Positions 55,038 through 63,844 of a stretch of DNA of 64,000 nucleotides are shown here, in pieces. The DNA comes from Acidobacteriota bacterium (GTDB lineage Bacteria > Acidobacteriota > Blastocatellia > Pyrinomonadales > Pyrinomonadaceae), in NCBI GenBank assembly GCA_016715115.1, contig JADKBM010000004.1, forward strand, positions 62,001 to 126,000, read 5' to 3'. Made by a program: the position numbers and the translations under genes. Numbering within the stretch: the first letter of the stretch is position 1; each line of letters starts with the position of its first letter. The notes under the pieces are model-generated. The model was not told the origin of the DNA. It saw nothing but the letters and a program-made list of their open reading frames with translations, and did not search any database.

Positions 55038-56585
55038 TCATTCGTTGCGAGTGTACTTTTCCCGCAATTCCTTTTTCAAGATCTTTCCCGTCAAATTTCG
55101 AGGCAATCGATCAGCAAACGCGACCGATTTCGGCTTTTTGAATCCGGCGATCTTGCCCTCGCAATACCCGATGATCTCGATATCGGAAATTTTTGATCCT
55201 TCTTTCAAAACAACGATCGCCTTGACCTCTTCGCCCCATTTTTCGCTCGGGACGCCGATGACCGCGACCTCGAAGACATCCGGATGCGTCTGCAAAACCC
55301 GTTCGACCTCGGACGGATAGACGTTCAAAGCGCCGGAGACGATCATATCGTTCTTTCGATCGACGAGATAAAAATACCCGTCCGAATCGCGCCGCGCCAT
55401 ATCGCCGGTTCGGAGCCAGCCATCGCGGATGGTTTTTGCCGTCGCGTCGGGATTGTTCCAGTATCCGATCATATTGGCTTCAGTCCTGATCGCGATCTCG
55501 CCGGTCTCGCCCGCCGGCAAGAAGTTCCATTCGTCGTCGACGATCGCAACATCGACGTTCGTCTGCGGCCGCCCGCAAGACCGAAGCAAATGCCGGCGAA
55601 TCGGATCTTCAAGCGCCATCCGATGCTCCGCCGGTTCGAGAACGGTTCCCGAGCAACCCGTTTCGGTCGTCGCGAAGGTCTGCCGGAAACCGCATCTCGG
55701 AAAGCGCTCCATCGCCTCACGCAGGACCGGTTCGGGAATCGGCGAGCCGCCATAAAGCAAGACTTCGAGCGAGCTCAGGTCATACCTTCGCGAAACCTCC
55801 GAGGCGAGCAGCATCTGGATCGTCGTCGGAACGAGATTCGTGAACGTAATCCGGTCGCGTTCGATCGTCGCGCAGGCCGTTTCGACGTCGTAATTTATCA
55901 AAGAGATCTGCGAGCCGACGTAGACGGCGCAATATATTCCCGCAATTCCGGCGGCCGAATAGAGCGGCGACGGCAGCAACACGCGGTGAGTCTGCCGAGA
56001 CGCGATCGCGTGGACGTGGACGAGCATCCCGACAAGCAGCGAAAGATGCGAATAAACCGCGCCCTTCGGAAATCCCGTCGTGCCAGATGTATAGAGCAGC
56101 ATCGCGGGCGCTTGCCCGGCGATTTGCGATCTGCGATCTGCGATTTGCGATCGCGGATCGCCGACCAGTTTTTCAAAGAACTCCGAATCGATCACGTGCT
56201 TCACGGATTCGACCTGTGACTCGACCTGATGCGCGTTCGCGACCGTCGATTCGTCACAGATGATCGCCTTTGCGCCCGAATCTTCGACGATGTATGCAAC
56301 CTCGGTCGCCGTCAGCCGATAGTTGACGGTGACGGAAACCAATCCGACCTGCGCCAGCCCGAACAACGCTTCGACCCACCGGTTCGAGTTCCGGGCATAG
56401 ATCGCGACGCGGTCGCCGGGTTCGAGTCCGAGACGAAGCAACGCCCCGGCAAACGCCTGCGCCCGCCCATTGAGCTCCTTCCAGGTAAATCGCTTCTCCT
56501 CAAAGATCAATCCGACGTCGTCGGGAAAATTTCTCGCGTTGCGCGCGAGCAGGTCGCCTGCTGAATCGAGTCCGCCAAAAATCAT
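55038..56585 (-). CDS. Acyl-CoA synthetase (AMP-dependent ligase)
   Basis: The product has 515 residues. The ATP loop LLYTSGTTGFPKG, the A5 segment FATTETGCSGT, GWLRTGDMARRDSDGYFYLVDRKNDMIVSGALNVYPSEVE and the catalytic Lys region FADRLPRNLTGKILKKEL are all present. It activates a carboxylic acid to the CoA thioester. Just before the ATP loop lies a 14-residue insertion (DPRSQIADRRSQIAGQ) coded by a heptamer array in frame, absent from normal members. It is the first gene of the 54-56 kb group. ATG 56585 was chosen since the text above it is repeat-derived. Confidence 0.93.
   Translation of the reverse strand: MIFGGLDSAGDLLARNARNFPDDVGLIFEEKRFTWKELNGRAQAFAGALLRLGLEPGDRVAIYARNSNRWVEALFGLAQVGLVSVTVNYRLTATEVAYIVEDSGAKAIICDESTVANAHQVESQVESVKHVIDSEFFEKLVGDPRSQIADRRSQIAGQAPAMLLYTSGTTGFPKGAVYSHLSLLVGMLVHVHAIASRQTHRVLLPSPLYSAAGIAGIYCAVYVGSQISLINYDVETACATIERDRITFTNLVPTTIQMLLASEVSRRYDLSSLEVLLYGGSPIPEPVLREAMERFPRCGFRQTFATTETGCSGTVLEPAEHRMALEDPIRRHLLRSCGRPQTNVDVAIVDDEWNFLPAGETGEIAIRTEANMIGYWNNPDATAKTIRDGWLRTGDMARRDSDGYFYLVDRKNDMIVSGALNVYPSEVERVLQTHPDVFEVAVIGVPSEKWGEEVKAIVVLKEGSKISDIEIIGYCEGKIAGFKKPKSVAFADRLPRNLTGKILKKELREKYTRNE
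56121..56158. repeat. In-frame heptamer array inside the acyl-CoA ligase gene
   Basis: Units gatttgc, gatctgc, gatctgc, gatttgc, gatcgcg run through the coding sequence. Because three 7-base units equal seven codons, the frame is kept and the peptide repeats (SQIADRR, SQIAGQA). Confidence 0.9.
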
Positions 56586-56600
56586 CGTAAATTGGAACGC

Positions 56601-56640
56601 TAGACTTTGAACTTCATACTTTGAATTCTGACCCTTAAGC
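56601..56640. repeat. Heptamer array upstream of the ligase start
   Basis: Units tagactt, tgaactt, catactt, tgaattc, tgaccct, taagcat follow a 7-base period, just above the ligase start codon. Confidence 0.7.
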
Positions 56641-56701
56641 ATCAAGCATCGGACCAGGGCAGGAATCAGCGGCCTAACGATGCTTGATTTCCGAAACCCT
56701 C

Positions 56702-56758
56702 AGTTCAAAGATCCAAGCTCAAAGTTCTCAGCTCTCATTTCTCAGTTCAAAATTCATT
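56702..56758. repeat. Heptamer array at the CpcT-like gene 3' end
   Basis: Units agttcaa, agatcca, agctcaa, agttctc, agctctc, atttctc, agttcaa, aattcat have a 7-base period and reach the stop codon of the CpcT-like gene. Confidence 0.8.
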
Positions 56759-57419
56759 CCCTCTTCAAAAAAATGTGTCCGATCGTACCCGGCGGCGGTC
56801 CCCACTTGTGATTGCCCGCGTCGTCAAATCCTTGATCCAGGTTGATCCAGCGCCTCGGTCCGATCTCACTTTCGGAATACGTGTACGTCGCGCCGCGGAG
56901 ACTCGATCTGCAAGCCTTTCCGCCAGTCGTTCTTCCCTTGAAAAGATCTTTGCTGGCGCGTTCATAGGTCAGATCGCATCCGACTTCCGGACTTAGACGA
57001 TCGAAGCTCAACGACTTCAACGCCTCCCGCCGTTTATGAGCGTTGATCAGGTCCTCGGGCTTCGAGATGCGAAAGATGCGAAGAGTGATTTTTCCGTCGA
57101 TCCGCGTCAGAAAGTAAACCCGTTGGCGATACGGCTTTGTCCGCGCTTCGGCCTGTTGATTTTCGACATAGAACGCGAGACCGTCCCTAAGCTCCGGAAT
57201 ATCAACAGGAGTGACGTGCAATAATGCCCGGATATGTCGGTACTTCGCGTCGGCCTCTTCATCCTCGTCAACCTGCCCGAAAGTGTCGAAACTTCCCGTC
57301 ATCCAACTGCCAAGTTGCTTCAGGTTCTTGTCGATCTTGGCGGATTGCGCGATCGCGGGCCCCGCCGCAACTAGCGCGGCGAAACAGAAAAACGCGAAAA
57401 AACCTGACTTTTTCGTCAT
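56754..57419 (-). CDS. CpcT/CpeT family protein (exported)
   Basis: The product has 221 residues. A signal peptide (about residues 1-25) is followed by CpcT/CpeT-type text: LGSWMTGSFDTFGQVDED, YRHIRALLHVTPVDI, FYVENQQ, KPYRQRVYFL, then CDLTYERASKDLFKGRT and CRSSLRGATYTYSES. In cyanobacteria these attach bilins to phycobiliproteins. This organism shows no phycobiliprotein gene here, so the role must be different. It diverges from hyuA. Family call good, function open. Confidence 0.75.
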   Translation of the reverse strand: MTKKSGFFAFFCFAALVAAGPAIAQSAKIDKNLKQLGSWMTGSFDTFGQVDEDEEADAKYRHIRALLHVTPVDIPELRDGLAFYVENQQAEARTKPYRQRVYFLTRIDGKITLRIFRISKPEDLINAHKRREALKSLSFDRLSPEVGCDLTYERASKDLFKGRTTGGKACRSSLRGATYTYSESEIGPRRWINLDQGFDDAGNHKWGPPPGTIGHIFLKRE

Positions 57420-57605
57420 TGCAGAAACCGTTAATACAAATCAGCAAAATACTAGCACAAAACTTTGATATACGTCTAGGACAAATTTGCGGGCGATTCT
57501 TTGACAATCTTGCCCCGGAATCGTTATTATTTCCTCAAAACGAATTGTCATAGAGACATAACTAATTTGCTGCTTTCGGTGCGGAAAAGGAACTGAGGAA
57601 CACTT

Positions 57606-59654
57606 ATGAGCTATCGCCTTGGAATCGATGTCGGCGGAACGTTTACCGACCTGTTGCTGTTCAATAACAAGACCGGCGAGATGAAACTCGAGAAGACGCC
57701 GTCGACGCCGGCGGATCAATCGATCGGCATTCTCGAAGGCATTCACAAGATCGTCGAACGCAACGGCCTTTCGGCCAACGAGATCGATCTGATACTTCAC
57801 GGAACGACGGTCGCGACAAACGCCGTTCTCGAAGAGAAAGGCGCGCTTGTCGGACTGATCACGACCAAGGGTTTCGAGCAGATCCTGCACGTCGCGCGCT
57901 CCCAAACGCCCGGACCGCTCGCCGGCTGGATCATTATGCAAAAACCCGATCCGCTCGCGCCGCTCTACCTGACGCGCGGCGTTTCGTGCCGGATGACCGC
58001 TAAAGGCGCGGAAACTTCGCCGGTCGATGAAGCCGAGATCCGTTCGTTCATCAAGGATCTGCACGACGCGGGAATCGAAGCATTGACTGTTTCGCTCATC
58101 AATTCTTTCGCCAACAACGCTCACGAACGCCGCATTCGCGACATCGCGGCCGAAATGTTCCCCGAACTTCCGGTGACGATCTCGACCGATATTCTGCCTG
58201 AATTCCGCGAGTACGAACGCTGTCTGACAACGGTTATGAACTCGTACGTGCGGCCGAAGATGGCGAACTATCTGAAAGGAATTCAGGAAAAACTCGCCGA
58301 AGCAAACATCGACACGACCGTCAACATCGTCCGATCGGATGGCGGCGTGATGTCCATCGACGCGGCTAAACGCTCACCGGTCAATACTTTGCTGTCTGGC
58401 CCGTCGGGCGGAGCGGTGGCTGCGGCGTATGTCGGCGAACTCGCGGGGTTCGACAAGGTTCTCGGCTTCGATATGGGCGGAACCTCGACCGACGTCTGCG
58501 TCACGATCGGCGGCCAACCGAATCTCGTCCGCGAAACGCGCGTCGGCTATTATCCGGTAAAAGCTTCTTCGGTGGATGTCCGGACAGTCGGCGCGGGCGG
58601 CGGATCGATCGCACACGTCCCGATGACCGGCGCCCTTCGCGTCGGACCGCAATCGGCGGGAGCGGATCCCGGACCTGCGGCCTACAAGAAAGGCGGTGAA
58701 GAACCGACCGTGACCGACGCCAACGTCGTGCTCGGCCATCTTCCGCCAAGGCTCCTCGGCGGCGAGATGTCGCTCGATGTCGAAGCTTCGCGCAACGCCG
58801 TCAAAAAGATCGCCGACGCGCTCGGGCTCTCGATCGAAGAGGCGGCGCAGGGCATAATCGACATCGTCAACGAGAATATGTTCGGCGCTCTGCGGCTCGT
58901 ATCGGTGCAACGCGGCCTTGACCCGCGGGACTTCGCGCTCGTCGCCTTCGGCGGCGCGGGTCCGCTTCACGGCAATTATCTTTCGAAACTCTGCGGATCG
59001 TATCCGTGCATCTCGCCGCCGACGCCGGGCGTGCTTTCGGCGCTCGGATTCCTGCATTCGGACATTCGCAACGAGTTCTCGCAGACGATGATCCGCGAAT
59101 TGGAGAAGATCGACACCAGAGAGTTCGGCGAGATCTTCAAGGTTCTGGCGTCCGAAGCTACGGATTGGCTGAACGGCGAAGCGATCCCGGCCGAGCGTCA
59201 GAAGCTCGATTATCAGGTCGACGTCCGTTATTACCGCCAGGGATTCGAGTTTCCGATCAGCGTTTCCCCGGATCAGTTCGCGACCGCCGAAGGCAAGCAG
59301 AAGTTCATTGCCGATTTCAAGGCGACGCACGAAAAGAACTACGGCTTCAACATCGAATCGCCGATCGAGATCGTCAATCTGCGCGCAGTCGGAATCGGTT
59401 CCGTACGCAAAGTCGAACTTCCCAGGTTTGAACTCGGAAATGAAGATTCGTCCGGCGCAACGTACGAGGACCACATCGCGTGGTTCGACGGCAAGGAGCT
59501 TTCGACACCGATATACGATAGGGAACGGCTTCGTTCAGGCAACAAGATCGCGGGTCCGGCGATTATCACGCAAAAGGATTCGACGACCGTCATCCTGCCG
59601 GATCATTACGGCAAAGTGGACGAATATCTGAACATTCTGATTTATCCGAATTGA
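57606..59654 (+). CDS. hyuA: Hydantoinase/5-oxoprolinase subunit A (HyuA)
   Basis: The product has 682 residues. The ASKHA ATP-binding fold begins LGIDVGGTFTDLLLF; GFDMGGTSTDVC and GAGGGSIAHV are the later phosphate loops. It uses ATP to open hydantoin, oxoproline or related rings with subunit HyuB. No hyuB follows: the next gene is the nitrilase-fold protein. So it is either an orphan, partnered elsewhere, or of the acetone-carboxylase-like kind. A gagga ribosome site precedes ATG 57606. Confidence 0.93.
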   Translation: MSYRLGIDVGGTFTDLLLFNNKTGEMKLEKTPSTPADQSIGILEGIHKIVERNGLSANEIDLILHGTTVATNAVLEEKGALVGLITTKGFEQILHVARSQTPGPLAGWIIMQKPDPLAPLYLTRGVSCRMTAKGAETSPVDEAEIRSFIKDLHDAGIEALTVSLINSFANNAHERRIRDIAAEMFPELPVTISTDILPEFREYERCLTTVMNSYVRPKMANYLKGIQEKLAEANIDTTVNIVRSDGGVMSIDAAKRSPVNTLLSGPSGGAVAAAYVGELAGFDKVLGFDMGGTSTDVCVTIGGQPNLVRETRVGYYPVKASSVDVRTVGAGGGSIAHVPMTGALRVGPQSAGADPGPAAYKKGGEEPTVTDANVVLGHLPPRLLGGEMSLDVEASRNAVKKIADALGLSIEEAAQGIIDIVNENMFGALRLVSVQRGLDPRDFALVAFGGAGPLHGNYLSKLCGSYPCISPPTPGVLSALGFLHSDIRNEFSQTMIRELEKIDTREFGEIFKVLASEATDWLNGEAIPAERQKLDYQVDVRYYRQGFEFPISVSPDQFATAEGKQKFIADFKATHEKNYGFNIESPIEIVNLRAVGIGSVRKVELPRFELGNEDSSGATYEDHIAWFDGKELSTPIYDRERLRSGNKIAGPAIITQKDSTTVILPDHYGKVDEYLNILIYPN

Positions 59655-59799
59655 GTTTCGCCGCGAATTTCAATGCCCGCCGTCTCAGGGTCTACCACGG
59701 AGGGGACTGCCTTGGTTCTCGGATATGTCGGCTGAGTCTCGCCGCGGTCCTTCTTGCATTGTTCGTGTAAATTAGTGCAATTCGTGGCAGAATCGACCG

Positions 59800-60822
59800 A
59801 TGGAAAGTTATCGCGCAATCGCGCTGCAAACCAAGTGCTTCGCCGTCAACCGCGCGAAGTCAAAGCCCGAAGCGGAAGAGATCATCAAACAGGCGATCGC
59901 TCGGATCTCGAACCAAATACTCGGTGCGGTGGCGTTTGTCGGCCCGGATACCAAGCTCATTGTCCTGCCTGAGTATTTTCTGACCGGATTTCCGATGGGT
60001 GAATCGATCGACGAATGGCGTGAAAAAGCGTGTCTCGAGATCGACGGCGAGATTTACGATCTGCTCGGCAAACTGGCGCAGGACCGCGGTATTCACCTCG
60101 CGGGAAACGCCTATGAACTCGATCCGCACTTTCCAGGATTGTATTTTCAGACGAGTTTTATCATCGCACCGAACGGCGATGTTGTACTTCGCTATCGGCG
60201 CCTGAACTCGATGTTCGCGCCGACGCCGCACGATGTTTGGGACGAATACCTCGACGTTTACGGGCTCGAAGGCGTTTTTCCGGTGGCGCGGACCGAGATC
60301 GGCAATCTCGCCTGCATCGCCTCCGAAGAGATCCTTTACCCCGAGGTCGCGCGTTGCCTGGCGATGCGCGGCGCCGAAGTGTTCTGCCATTCGTCATCCG
60401 AGGTTTTCGGGATGGAAAACACGCCGAAGAACGTCGCCAAACTCGCTCGCGCCTACGAAAATATGGCGTACGTCGTTTCCGCGAATTCGGGCGGGCTCGC
60501 CGATATACCGATTCCCGAAAACTCCACCGACGGCGGCTCGAAGATCGTTGATTACAAAGGACTTGTGATCGCCGAAACAGCGCAGGGCGAATCAATCAAC
60601 GCCTTCGCGGAGATCGACCTTGCGGCGCTTCGACGCAACCGACGGCGCGCCGGAATGGGGAACATCCTTTCGCGGCAACGCTTCGAGCTCTATGCCGAAT
60701 CGTACGCGAAGAACTCGTTTTATCCGCCAAACACTCTGATCGGAAGTAAGGCCGACCGTTCGCATTTCATTGAAACCCAAAAACGCGTCATCGCGAAACT
60801 GGCCGACGACGAGGTGATCTGA
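59800..60822 (+). CDS. Nitrilase-superfamily carbon-nitrogen hydrolase
   Basis: The product has 340 residues. The Glu of the triad is in VLPEYFLTGFP and the Cys in GNLACIASEEILYPEVAR. The segment that normally reads K-Y-R-K, holding the triad Lys, reads LRYRRLNSM, with Arg at both places. Family members cut amides, nitriles or N-carbamoyl compounds; with the neighbouring hydantoinases an N-carbamoyl-amino-acid amidase-like role would fit. The Lys to Arg change needs a check. It is the second gene of the hyuA strand group (146 bases apart). Confidence 0.8.
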   Translation: MESYRAIALQTKCFAVNRAKSKPEAEEIIKQAIARISNQILGAVAFVGPDTKLIVLPEYFLTGFPMGESIDEWREKACLEIDGEIYDLLGKLAQDRGIHLAGNAYELDPHFPGLYFQTSFIIAPNGDVVLRYRRLNSMFAPTPHDVWDEYLDVYGLEGVFPVARTEIGNLACIASEEILYPEVARCLAMRGAEVFCHSSSEVFGMENTPKNVAKLARAYENMAYVVSANSGGLADIPIPENSTDGGSKIVDYKGLVIAETAQGESINAFAEIDLAALRRNRRRAGMGNILSRQRFELYAESYAKNSFYPPNTLIGSKADRSHFIETQKRVIAKLADDEVI

Positions 60823-60843
60823 GCCCAGGTCTTTCGTGAGAAG

Positions 60844-61392
60844 CCGGATTCCAAATTCCAGATTCCAGATAGTTCGGATTCCGGATTCCAAGTTCGGGAT
60901 TGCAGATTCCAGATTCCAGAGATTCCAGATTCCAGAGATTCCAGATTCCAGAGATTCCAGATTCGGGAGCTTTGAAAAACCCACGGGCCGGGACGAGTCA
61001 GTACCATCTGCGGTAGCGGATGGTTGAAGACACAACCCCCACCCCCCCCAGTGGTTGGTATCAATGCTTCGGTCCGGGAGTGCCGCAACCAACCAGCCGC
61101 TACCGCAGATGGTACCGACTCGACGCGATTGCAACGCGATTCGGGATTCCCTGTCTTAAACCCTTGGAATTCTGGAATCTTGAATTCGGATCTGGAATCC
61201 CTGGAATCTCGATCCTTGGAATCTCGAACCTTGGAATCTGGAATCCTTGGAATCTTGGAATCTTGGAATCTTGGAATCCTTGGAATCTTGGAATCCTTGG
61301 AATCTTGGAATCCGAAATCCCAAATCCCGAATTCCCAATTCCCAAATCCCAATTCCCAATTCCCAAATCCCAATTCCCAATTCCCAATTCCC
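60844..61392. repeat. Composite heptamer region around a palindromic core
   Basis: 60844-60967 is built of gattcca-type units (with gagattcca variants). 61160-61316 holds the reverse complement (tggaatc with t/ct spacers). 61311-61392 changes to aattccc/aaatccc units. In the centre, 61001-61115 holds a palindromic core. No credible gene lies inside. Confidence 0.93.
61001..61115. repeat. Palindromic core with 19-base arms
   Basis: gtaccatctgcggtagcgg (61001-61019) and ccgctaccgcagatggtac (61097-61115) are perfect inverted copies; pairing continues loosely outward and inward (atggttg / caaccag). It sits between the facing heptamer arrays. Confidence 0.85.
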
Positions 61393-61497
61393 AGTGGTTC
61401 GGACGCACGTTTGCCGATTGCTTCGCCAATGCGTAATCTGGGATTAGGGGATTCAGACTCAACGCAGTTCCGCAAACGGATCCGGGAGGTGTGAACT

Positions 61498-62655
61498 ATG
61501 AATCGCTTGCTGCTAAATTCACTCTTAATCATCGCGGTTTTTGCCTGTAACCTTCTTGCGCAGAATTCGGGTTCATCCGTAATGGCCTATTCGCAGGCCG
61601 CGGCCGGCACCGACGCTGAGGCGATCTCACGTCTCGTCCGCGATCAGATCCTGATCGGACTCGAGAAGTATCCCTGTGTCGATCAGATGGACGAGAACAC
61701 GCTCGGCGCGCTTATCGGTTGGCAGCGAATGCGTGACCTGCTCGGTGCTGAGGCGAACGAACAAAAACTCAAGGAACTCGGCGAGGCCGTCGGTGCGCGT
61801 TACGTGATCGTCGTCAAAAGTGTCAACTTGCCGACCGGAACGGTTTACACGAATGTGGTCGTTCTCGACACGGTCACGGGCAAGATGGTCGCCAATCGTG
61901 AGAACCAGTCAACGCCGAACGACGGACCAAAAAACGGGGACGCGCTCGCGGCGCTGGTTTTGCAAGATCTGTCGAATCTATTCAAGGGCAAATGCGATCC
62001 GCATTGGACGGGCACGATAAGCTATTCGACAAGGCAGAAGGAAGAAAAAACGGCGTCCGGCGATGCCTGGGGCGGCTCGGTCGGCGTGATGGAAAAGAAC
62101 GCGAAGTTCACGATGACGACGCTCAACGAATTGGACGATACCGTCGAAGCCGTACTTCGCGCGATGACCGATGGCGTCGAGGGCCAGAAAACGATGGCCC
62201 GCGTTGCGCATAGATACGCCAAGCGTTGGGAACGGAATGAGAAGCAGACCAGTGAAATGCTTTGCCGGCCCCGAGGAAAGCCTTCTTATCTCAAGAGCAC
62301 GAACAGCAACAGCCGGGAATTCGTTTCGGAAAACGGCGAGAACACCCAGACACTGCCGGTGTCGATCGTCGTTTTTCCGGACGGGCAATACAAGATCACG
62401 GTGCGATATCCCGGATTGACGACGACGCGAAACGCCGGCAAGCAAGGCGTCCGCGACGGCTGCGAACCCCGGCCGTTTGACGAGAGCAACCCGGGTGAGG
62501 GAACGCGGCTTCCAAACGGATATTTCGAGATCGAAGGAAAAGCGGATCCGAAGAACCCGAACGAACTTTTCGGGAAAACCGTTACCGGCAATCTTGCAAC
62601 GAAGCAATTGACGATCGTCTGGAAGCTGAAACTGGTGACGCCGAAGAAGAAATGA
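61498..62655 (+). CDS. Exported protein of unknown function (CsgG-like N-terminal part)
   Basis: The product has 385 residues. A signal peptide (LLLNSLLIIAVFACNLLA) precedes a domain with AEAISRLVRDQILIGLEKYPCVDQMDE, KELGEAVGARYVIVVKSVNLPTG and VVLDTVTGKMVANRE. This order (helix, D-variant strand, GARYVI) resembles the CsgG/curli or TolB-N-like family that senses or assembles at the outer membrane. The remaining 200 residues are not recognised. A ggaggtg ribosome site precedes ATG 61498. Confidence 0.65.
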   Translation: MNRLLLNSLLIIAVFACNLLAQNSGSSVMAYSQAAAGTDAEAISRLVRDQILIGLEKYPCVDQMDENTLGALIGWQRMRDLLGAEANEQKLKELGEAVGARYVIVVKSVNLPTGTVYTNVVVLDTVTGKMVANRENQSTPNDGPKNGDALAALVLQDLSNLFKGKCDPHWTGTISYSTRQKEEKTASGDAWGGSVGVMEKNAKFTMTTLNELDDTVEAVLRAMTDGVEGQKTMARVAHRYAKRWERNEKQTSEMLCRPRGKPSYLKSTNSNSREFVSENGENTQTLPVSIVVFPDGQYKITVRYPGLTTTRNAGKQGVRDGCEPRPFDESNPGEGTRLPNGYFEIEGKADPKNPNELFGKTVTGNLATKQLTIVWKLKLVTPKKK

Positions 62656-62696
62656 AGATCGGATGCGGAAATTGGTGTTGAGCGATTTGAGCGATC

Positions 62697-63686
62697 TCAA
62701 AACGCAATCGTTCCGTCCGGTTTGAATCTATAAACCAGTAAGGCGTTGAATTGAATTGGCGGACCATTGATGTAGGCCGGCGAAAATTTGGCTTGGCGCG
62801 CCGATGCGACGCACTCTTCACGCAAGAGCGGATGTCCCGAGATCGCTTTGGCGTAAATTACCTCCCCGTTCAAATCGATCACTATCTTGACCGTCACGAT
62901 TTCCTCCTTGTTGATTTGATCGAGATTCCGAACCTGTGGACGCGGAATGCTGAGCGCCTTTTTGTTGACGACACCGACATCAAGGCATTTGGCGAGCGAA
63001 TCGAAATTAAAGACAATCTTGCCCACAAAATATAAATCCTTGTCGCCGTCGATGTTGGAGGCCGCGAATTTTGATTTCAAAACCGCCTTTTCAGATTCGT
63101 CGAAAAGCAACTCATCGCCGGAAATTGCCTTTGCCGAAATGACTTCACCGCGCCAGCCGTGAATCAAGGTCAAGATTTCGACTTTTCCTTTCGCACACGC
63201 AGATCGTGCTACTGCGGAATAATCCGGTCTTTCGAGGATAAGAGCTTTCCCGTTGATGATTGCTTCTTTCGCTTCAAACAGCTTGAGAAGTCGCTTCGGC
63301 TTGGCGTTGGTGATCGGCCTCCCGTTAAAATCTTCGACCCTGTAAACCAAAACCCCGTCACCGTATACCGTTCCGAAATCCTCCAGAATCGGCTGAAACA
63401 CGGCTTCCAGCGCCGCCGCCACCGCCGCCGGACGCAATAAAGGATGCCCGCTGACCGCTTTGGCTGAAACAACCTGCCCCTTCGGCAGATCAACTCTGAC
63501 GATCACCTGAACCGGCCCAGGCAACTGCCCCGAATCCTCCGGATATCTCGGCAATGGCAAGAATTTGACCTTTTCATTTAAGATCCCGAGTGGAATCGTT
63601 TTTGTACTTGCATATATCTGCCCGAAAACATTTTGTAGACCCAGAAACGAAATGCCGATCGCAAATATCAAAATCATTCGATTCAT
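62697..63686 (-). CDS. Exported protein with three TonB-C-like repeats
   Basis: The product has 329 residues after a signal peptide (MNRMILIFAIGISFLGLQNVFG). Three domains follow the TonB C-terminal pattern: VQVIVRVDLPKGQVVSAKAVSGHPLLRPAA, VEILTLIHGWRGEVISAKAISGDELLF and VTVKIVIDLNGEVIYAKAISGHPLLREECVASARQAKFSPAYINGPPI. No N-terminal TonB anchor with a Pro-rich spacer is present. So it is not a classical TonB, but may bind periplasmic partners. Common in Acidobacteria as far as I know. Start ATG 63686 was chosen so that the signal peptide leads. Confidence 0.75.
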   Translation of the reverse strand: MNRMILIFAIGISFLGLQNVFGQIYASTKTIPLGILNEKVKFLPLPRYPEDSGQLPGPVQVIVRVDLPKGQVVSAKAVSGHPLLRPAAVAAALEAVFQPILEDFGTVYGDGVLVYRVEDFNGRPITNAKPKRLLKLFEAKEAIINGKALILERPDYSAVARSACAKGKVEILTLIHGWRGEVISAKAISGDELLFDESEKAVLKSKFAASNIDGDKDLYFVGKIVFNFDSLAKCLDVGVVNKKALSIPRPQVRNLDQINKEEIVTVKIVIDLNGEVIYAKAISGHPLLREECVASARQAKFSPAYINGPPIQFNALLVYRFKPDGTIAF

Positions 63687-63778
63687 AGTTTTGATCCTAC
63701 TTTTTTGGACACCAAGACTACAGAAAAGTTCCCAACGACCGGGGAACCGTTCGGGCTGCGCCGCAACAGGCAAACAAC

Positions 63779-63818
63779 CCGAAATCCCAAATCCGAAATT
63801 CGATATCCGAAATCACAC
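63779..63818. repeat. Heptamer array near the right edge
   Basis: Units aacccga, aatccca, aatccga, aattcga, tatccga, aatcaca follow with a 7-base period, upstream of the last ORF. Confidence 0.8.
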
Positions 63819-63844
63819 CTTCTTTTGGTAAACTGGTGACGAGA

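Noticed and set aside
59655..59799. Possible small RNA or promoter element in the hyuA-nitrilase gap
   Set aside because: Contains a repeat-like attagtgcaattcgtggc stretch but no clear structure; too weak to list.
60720..61532. A 270-codon minus-strand frame rich in SKIPRIPRF and GNWELG
   Set aside because: It is the translation of heptamer arrays; the low-complexity peptide and lack of a ribosome site show it is not a gene.
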